In this document: positions 14,414 through 17,625 of the stretch, one piece after another | Position numbering within the stretch: the stretch's first letter is position 1 | Layout of the letters: each line of letters begins with the position of its first letter | Source of the DNA: JBDTLH01 sp039934875 | Lineage (GTDB): Bacteria; Acidobacteriota; Terriglobia; Terriglobales; Acidobacteriaceae | DNA length: 17,625 nt | Direction of reading: 5' to 3' | Assembly: GCA_039934875.1 (NCBI GenBank) | Contig: JBDTLH010000003.1 | Coordinates: 1-17,625 of the forward strand | Notes under the pieces: model-generated | Told to the model about the DNA's origin: nothing | Databases searched by the model: none | The model's input: only the letters and a program-made list of their open reading frames with translations | Made by a program: the position numbers and the translations under genes

Positions 14414-16507
14414 ATGCAATTCCAATCAGGCGGAAGACCAATCACTTACGATCCGCAACGCTCACTCGAACTGCTCCGCCTCGGCTCGGGCCTTATGGAC
14501 GCAAATTTCCGCGAGGGACAAGAAGAGGCAATTCGCCACATCGTCGAAGGACGAGGCCGTCTTCTGGTGGTCGAAAAGACAGGCTGGGGCAAGAGCTTCG
14601 TCTATTTCATTGCGATCAAGCTGCTGCGCGAAGCAGGCCACGGTCCCGCGTTATTGATATCCCCATTGCTGGTACTGATGAGAAATCAAATTTCGGCCGC
14701 GCGGCGCATGAACGTCCGCGCCGCCGCCATCAACTCGGACAATCAGGTGCAGTGGGACGAAATAGAGTCGCAGCTCGAAGGAGACGAAATTGATATCCTG
14801 CTGATTTCGCCGGAGCGGCTGGCAAACGAACGGTTCAGAACAGAGGCTCTAGCGCGGATAGCGGAACGAATATCCTTGCTGGTCGTCGATGAGGCGCATT
14901 GCATCTCCGACTGGGGACACGATTTCCGCCCTGACTACCGTTTGCTCGAACGGACCGCGCGTACACTGCCGCTTAATATGCGGCTCCTGGCCACTACCGC
15001 GACCGCCAACAACCGCGTCATGGATGATCTCAAAGCCGTCCTGGGGCCGAATTTGCGGGTGTCGCGCGGGGACCTGAGCCGCCCGTCCCTCACCCTGAAA
15101 ACCATCCGCATGCCCTCGCGCGCGGAGCGGCTGGCGTGGCTGGCACAGCGCTTGTGCGAGCTGCCCGGCCATGGAATCATCTATACCTTGACCGTTCGCG
15201 ATGCGAATACGGTCGCCGGATTCTTGCAATCCGGCGGTCTTAACGTCGAAGCCTACACCAGTCAGGCGGGGGCACGGCGCGAAATGCTGGAAGAAGCTTT
15301 GGCCGAGAACCGTGTTAAAGCGCTGGTGGCGACCGTCGCTCTCGGCATGGGCTACGATAAGCCTGATCTCGCTTTCGTAATCCACTATCAGACACCCGGC
15401 TCAGTGGTCGCTTACTACCAACAGGTGGGGCGCGCCGGACGCGCCATTCCCGCTTACGGCGTGTTGCTCAGCGGAGAGGAAGATACCGAGATCACAGAAT
15501 ATTTCATTAAGAATTCTTTTCCTACGCGGGAAGAGGTGACCCAGCTCATCCATGCGCTCGAAGCCGCGCCGGAGGGGCTCTCAATCCCAGAGATGCAATC
15601 GCGGGTGAATATGAGCATGGGCAGGATCCGGCAGACCGTGAACATGTTGGGCCTCGAATCTCCCGCGCCCATCGTTAAGCAGAAAGCCAAATATCAACTC
15701 ACCTCCGCGCTGCTGAGTGAAAGCTTTTGGGCGCGCGCCGACCGCCTTAGCGCGCTGCGCCGTGCGGAACAGCGGGAGATGCAACGCTATGTGGCATTGG
15801 CCTCGGGGCATATGAAATTTCTTGTCCAGGCGCTCGACGGCGATCCCGATTCCGTGACGGCGCCTGATTTACCTCCTCTGCCTGATACCGCCGATCCAGA
15901 GTTAATCGAGGAGGCAATCAGGTTTCTGCGGCGCACCAGTTTGCCCATTGAGCCTCGGGAGCGATGGCCGGCCGGAGGAATGCCGATTTTTCGTTTAAGG
16001 GGCGCGATCCCATCCGAGCAGCGGGCACGGCCCGGAAAGGCGCTTTGCCGATGGGGCGATGCCAGTTGGGGTGGACTGGTGCGAACGGGCAAGTACCAGC
16101 ACGGCCATTTCGCGAACGATTTGGTCGCAGCCTGCGCCGAGATGCTTCGCGAGTGGGCCCCTCGGCCCTCTCCCGCGTGGGTCACCTGCGTCCCCTCACT
16201 GCGTCATCCTCAACTGGTCCCCGACTTCGCACATAGATTAGCGCTGGCGCTTGGCTTACCATTTCATATAGTGCTGAAGAAAACCGACGATCGCTCGGAA
16301 CAGAAGACTATGGCGAACAGCATCCAGCAGGCCCGCAACCTGGATGGCTCGCTTGCGGTCGAAGGCCATGTACCGCACGGGAATGTGTTGCTGGTGGATG
16401 ACATGGTGGATTCTCGCTGGACGATTACCGTTGCCGCATGGCTTCTACGATTGAACGGCAGTGGTGAAGTGTGGCCGCTAACCCTGGCGCATGCAGGACA
16501 CATATGA
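14414..16507 (+). CDS. RecQ-like helicase fused to a ComF-type phosphoribosyltransferase domain
   Basis: A 697-residue fusion. The N-terminal half is an SF2 RecQ-like core: motif 0 FREGQ (32-36), Walker A TGWGKS (56-61), DEAH (159-162) with CISDWGHDFRPDY, motif III LATTATA, ATVALGMGYDKPD (306-318) and motif VI QQVGRAGR (336-343). The RecQ four-Cys zinc region is absent, and a winged-helix-like segment follows near 365-420. From about 545 a PRTase-like domain carries VPSLRHP and a PRPP-loop equivalent, VDDMVDSRWT (661-670), instead of the usual DDxxTTGxT. The start at 14414 has AGGG 5 bases upstream. The downstream DprA-like ATG overlaps its stop (ATGA), implying translational coupling. The pairing suggests a ShosTA-related defence role, which is an inference. 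Confidence 0.9.
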   Translation: MQFQSGGRPITYDPQRSLELLRLGSGLMDANFREGQEEAIRHIVEGRGRLLVVEKTGWGKSFVYFIAIKLLREAGHGPALLISPLLVLMRNQISAARRMNVRAAAINSDNQVQWDEIESQLEGDEIDILLISPERLANERFRTEALARIAERISLLVVDEAHCISDWGHDFRPDYRLLERTARTLPLNMRLLATTATANNRVMDDLKAVLGPNLRVSRGDLSRPSLTLKTIRMPSRAERLAWLAQRLCELPGHGIIYTLTVRDANTVAGFLQSGGLNVEAYTSQAGARREMLEEALAENRVKALVATVALGMGYDKPDLAFVIHYQTPGSVVAYYQQVGRAGRAIPAYGVLLSGEEDTEITEYFIKNSFPTREEVTQLIHALEAAPEGLSIPEMQSRVNMSMGRIRQTVNMLGLESPAPIVKQKAKYQLTSALLSESFWARADRLSALRRAEQREMQRYVALASGHMKFLVQALDGDPDSVTAPDLPPLPDTADPELIEEAIRFLRRTSLPIEPRERWPAGGMPIFRLRGAIPSEQRARPGKALCRWGDASWGGLVRTGKYQHGHFANDLVAACAEMLREWAPRPSPAWVTCVPSLRHPQLVPDFAHRLALALGLPFHIVLKKTDDRSEQKTMANSIQQARNLDGSLAVEGHVPHGNVLLVDDMVDSRWTITVAAWLLRLNGSGEVWPLTLAHAGHI

Positions 16508-17625
16508 TGAACTCGTCCCTTTCGCTCAATACTCAGGCAGCCCTCTTGTTTACCGCCCCTTTGATGGCGGGCGAGGGCGCCACCGCCTCTCCAGAGCTGT
16601 TCACCCATGGCGAATGGAAGCGGCTGCTGCTTCAGCTGCGCGGTCTGGACCGCCGACCCGCCGATCTCTTGTCCGGTTGCGACTGGTTTCCCGAGCTGGG
16701 AACGGCGATCTCGGTGGAACGGGTGCAACGGCTGTTGGCCCGCGGCTTCCAACTGAGTCAGGCACTCGATCGGTGGCTGGCACGTGCTATTTGGGTGGTG
16801 GGATGTGATGATGTGGATTACCCTCCGCGTTTGGCCGCACGGCTCAATGACAATGCGCCCGCCGTGCTCTACGGCTGCGGAGACGCAAGTCTGCTTGAAA
16901 CCGGTGGCCTTGCGGTGGTGGGATCTCGCAACACCTCTGACTCGCTGCTCGCATACACACTCGACATCGGTCACCTGGCCGGCCGTTCGGGTACGACGCT
17001 GATCTCAGGCGGCGCGCGGGGGATCGATCAAGCGGCGATGCGGGGCGCGCTCGAAGCCGGAGGCAAGGTAAGCGGCATCTTGTCTGACAGTCTGGAGCGC
17101 GCCGCACTCAGCCGAACAAATCGCGAGTGGCTTAGGGATGGCCGCTTGGTGCTGGTCTCGTCCTATGATCCCAGTGCCGGATTTAACGTGGGTCATGCCA
17201 TGAATCGCAATAAGTTTGTATATGCGTTTTCCGATGCCGCGCTGGTGGTCAGCTCTGACCATGAAAAAGGCGGCACTTGGACGGGCGCCACCGAGCAGTT
17301 GGATAAACTGCGGCTGGTCCCGATTTACGTCCGCTCCACTGGCGGATCGGAAGCTGGACTGGATGCCCTTATGGGCAAAGGCGCGCTTCCGTGGCCCAAC
17401 CCGCAAACGCCGGAAAGCCTCTCCGCCCTGATCGAGGCAGCTCTTGAAAGCCACACCGGAGCGGGAGACGAGGTCCAGCCGGCGCTCTCACCGGCTGAAC
17501 TCCCTTTTCACGTGGTGCGCGGCCTGCTTACGCAGTTCCTTGCCGCTCCCAAGAAAGAAATCGACATAGCATCTGAACTCCGGGTCTCAAAAGCACAGGC
17601 CAAAGTATGGCTCCAGCAGCTGGTC
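16504..17625 (+). CDS. DprA-like (SMF/Rossmann) protein, partial at right edge
   Basis: 374 residues are visible, and the frame is still open at the window end. Features resembling DNA-processing protein A are an N-terminal helical region, YPPRLAARL, VLYGCGD, then the Rossmann core AVVGSRNTS (137-145), LISGGARGIDQAAMRGAL (166-183), GFNVGHAMNRNKFVYAFSD and GGTWTGATEQLDK (256-268). The C-terminal part visible from about 333 resembles a winged helix (VVRGLLTQFL, EIDIASELRVSKAQAKVWL). The NRNK and GGTW motifs replace the classic RNR and SGSL motifs of housekeeping DprA, pointing to the accessory branch. The start overlaps the helicase stop by 4 bases, with a second ATG next to it. In ShosTA the DprA-like ShosA is the antitoxin, and the same role is plausible here. 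Confidence 0.88.
   Translation, partial: MMNSSLSLNTQAALLFTAPLMAGEGATASPELFTHGEWKRLLLQLRGLDRRPADLLSGCDWFPELGTAISVERVQRLLARGFQLSQALDRWLARAIWVVGCDDVDYPPRLAARLNDNAPAVLYGCGDASLLETGGLAVVGSRNTSDSLLAYTLDIGHLAGRSGTTLISGGARGIDQAAMRGALEAGGKVSGILSDSLERAALSRTNREWLRDGRLVLVSSYDPSAGFNVGHAMNRNKFVYAFSDAALVVSSDHEKGGTWTGATEQLDKLRLVPIYVRSTGGSEAGLDALMGKGALPWPNPQTPESLSALIEAALESHTGAGDEVQPALSPAELPFHVVRGLLTQFLAAPKKEIDIASELRVSKAQAKVWLQQLV

Noticed and set aside
14386..14793. 135-residue frame starting at an ATG with a good ribosome site
   Set aside because: The translation is Arg/Pro-rich and overlaps the helicase core in another frame. It was kept only as a possible decoy start.
1..17625. CRISPR array or rRNA
   Set aside because: No regularly spaced direct repeats of 25-40 bases and no rRNA-like segment seen in the window.

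Overview
The window reads as chromosomal DNA of a soil-type bacterium, most likely an Acidobacteriota (Terriglobia). That placement is inferred from the moderately GC-rich coding sequence, the many exported proteins of unknown function, the degenerate receiver and MEDS sensory proteins, and the S1/P1-type nuclease. There is no rRNA or other phylogenetic marker to prove it.

Left edge (1-1833): a low-density accessory-looking stretch. It holds a 5'-truncated IS3-family transposase fragment running off the left edge, a small lipoprotein-like membrane protein, two non-coding blocks of about 400-490 bases, and a receiver-like protein that lacks the phospho-acceptor Asp. It ends in a 3' tRNA-Val(CAC) half whose 5' half is degenerate. 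This looks like the displaced tRNA end (att scar) left by an integrated element that lay to the left.

Middle (1834-7185): ordinary chromosome. In order it carries a MEDS-domain protein (+), a DUF4440/SnoaL-like protein (-), an exported HEVAEW-motif protein with a clear intrinsic terminator (-), a solo TrpG/PabA glutamine amidotransferase (-), a six-helix membrane protein (+) and glutamate dehydrogenase (-). A cluster of strong inverted repeats lies between the last two, convergent, genes.

Repeat-rich exported-protein region (7186-11557): three consecutive minus-strand genes encode signal-peptide proteins of unknown function, and a decayed fourth small exported ORF lies downstream. The spacers share pieces of one diverged repeat family, including a conserved Shine-Dalgarno plus ATG block and matching first codons of two genes. 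The region therefore looks built by duplication of 5' segments.

Right part (11558-17625): a DUF72 protein (+), HtpX (-, TTG start) and an exported S1/P1-type nuclease (+) lead into a two-gene module. Its first gene is a RecQ-like helicase fused to a C-terminal ComF-type phosphoribosyltransferase (PRTase) domain. The second, overlapping by 4 bases, is a DprA-like gene that continues past the right edge. PRTase plus DprA is the pairing of the ShosTA anti-phage toxin-antitoxin system, here with a helicase attached. This is the best candidate for a defence system in the window.
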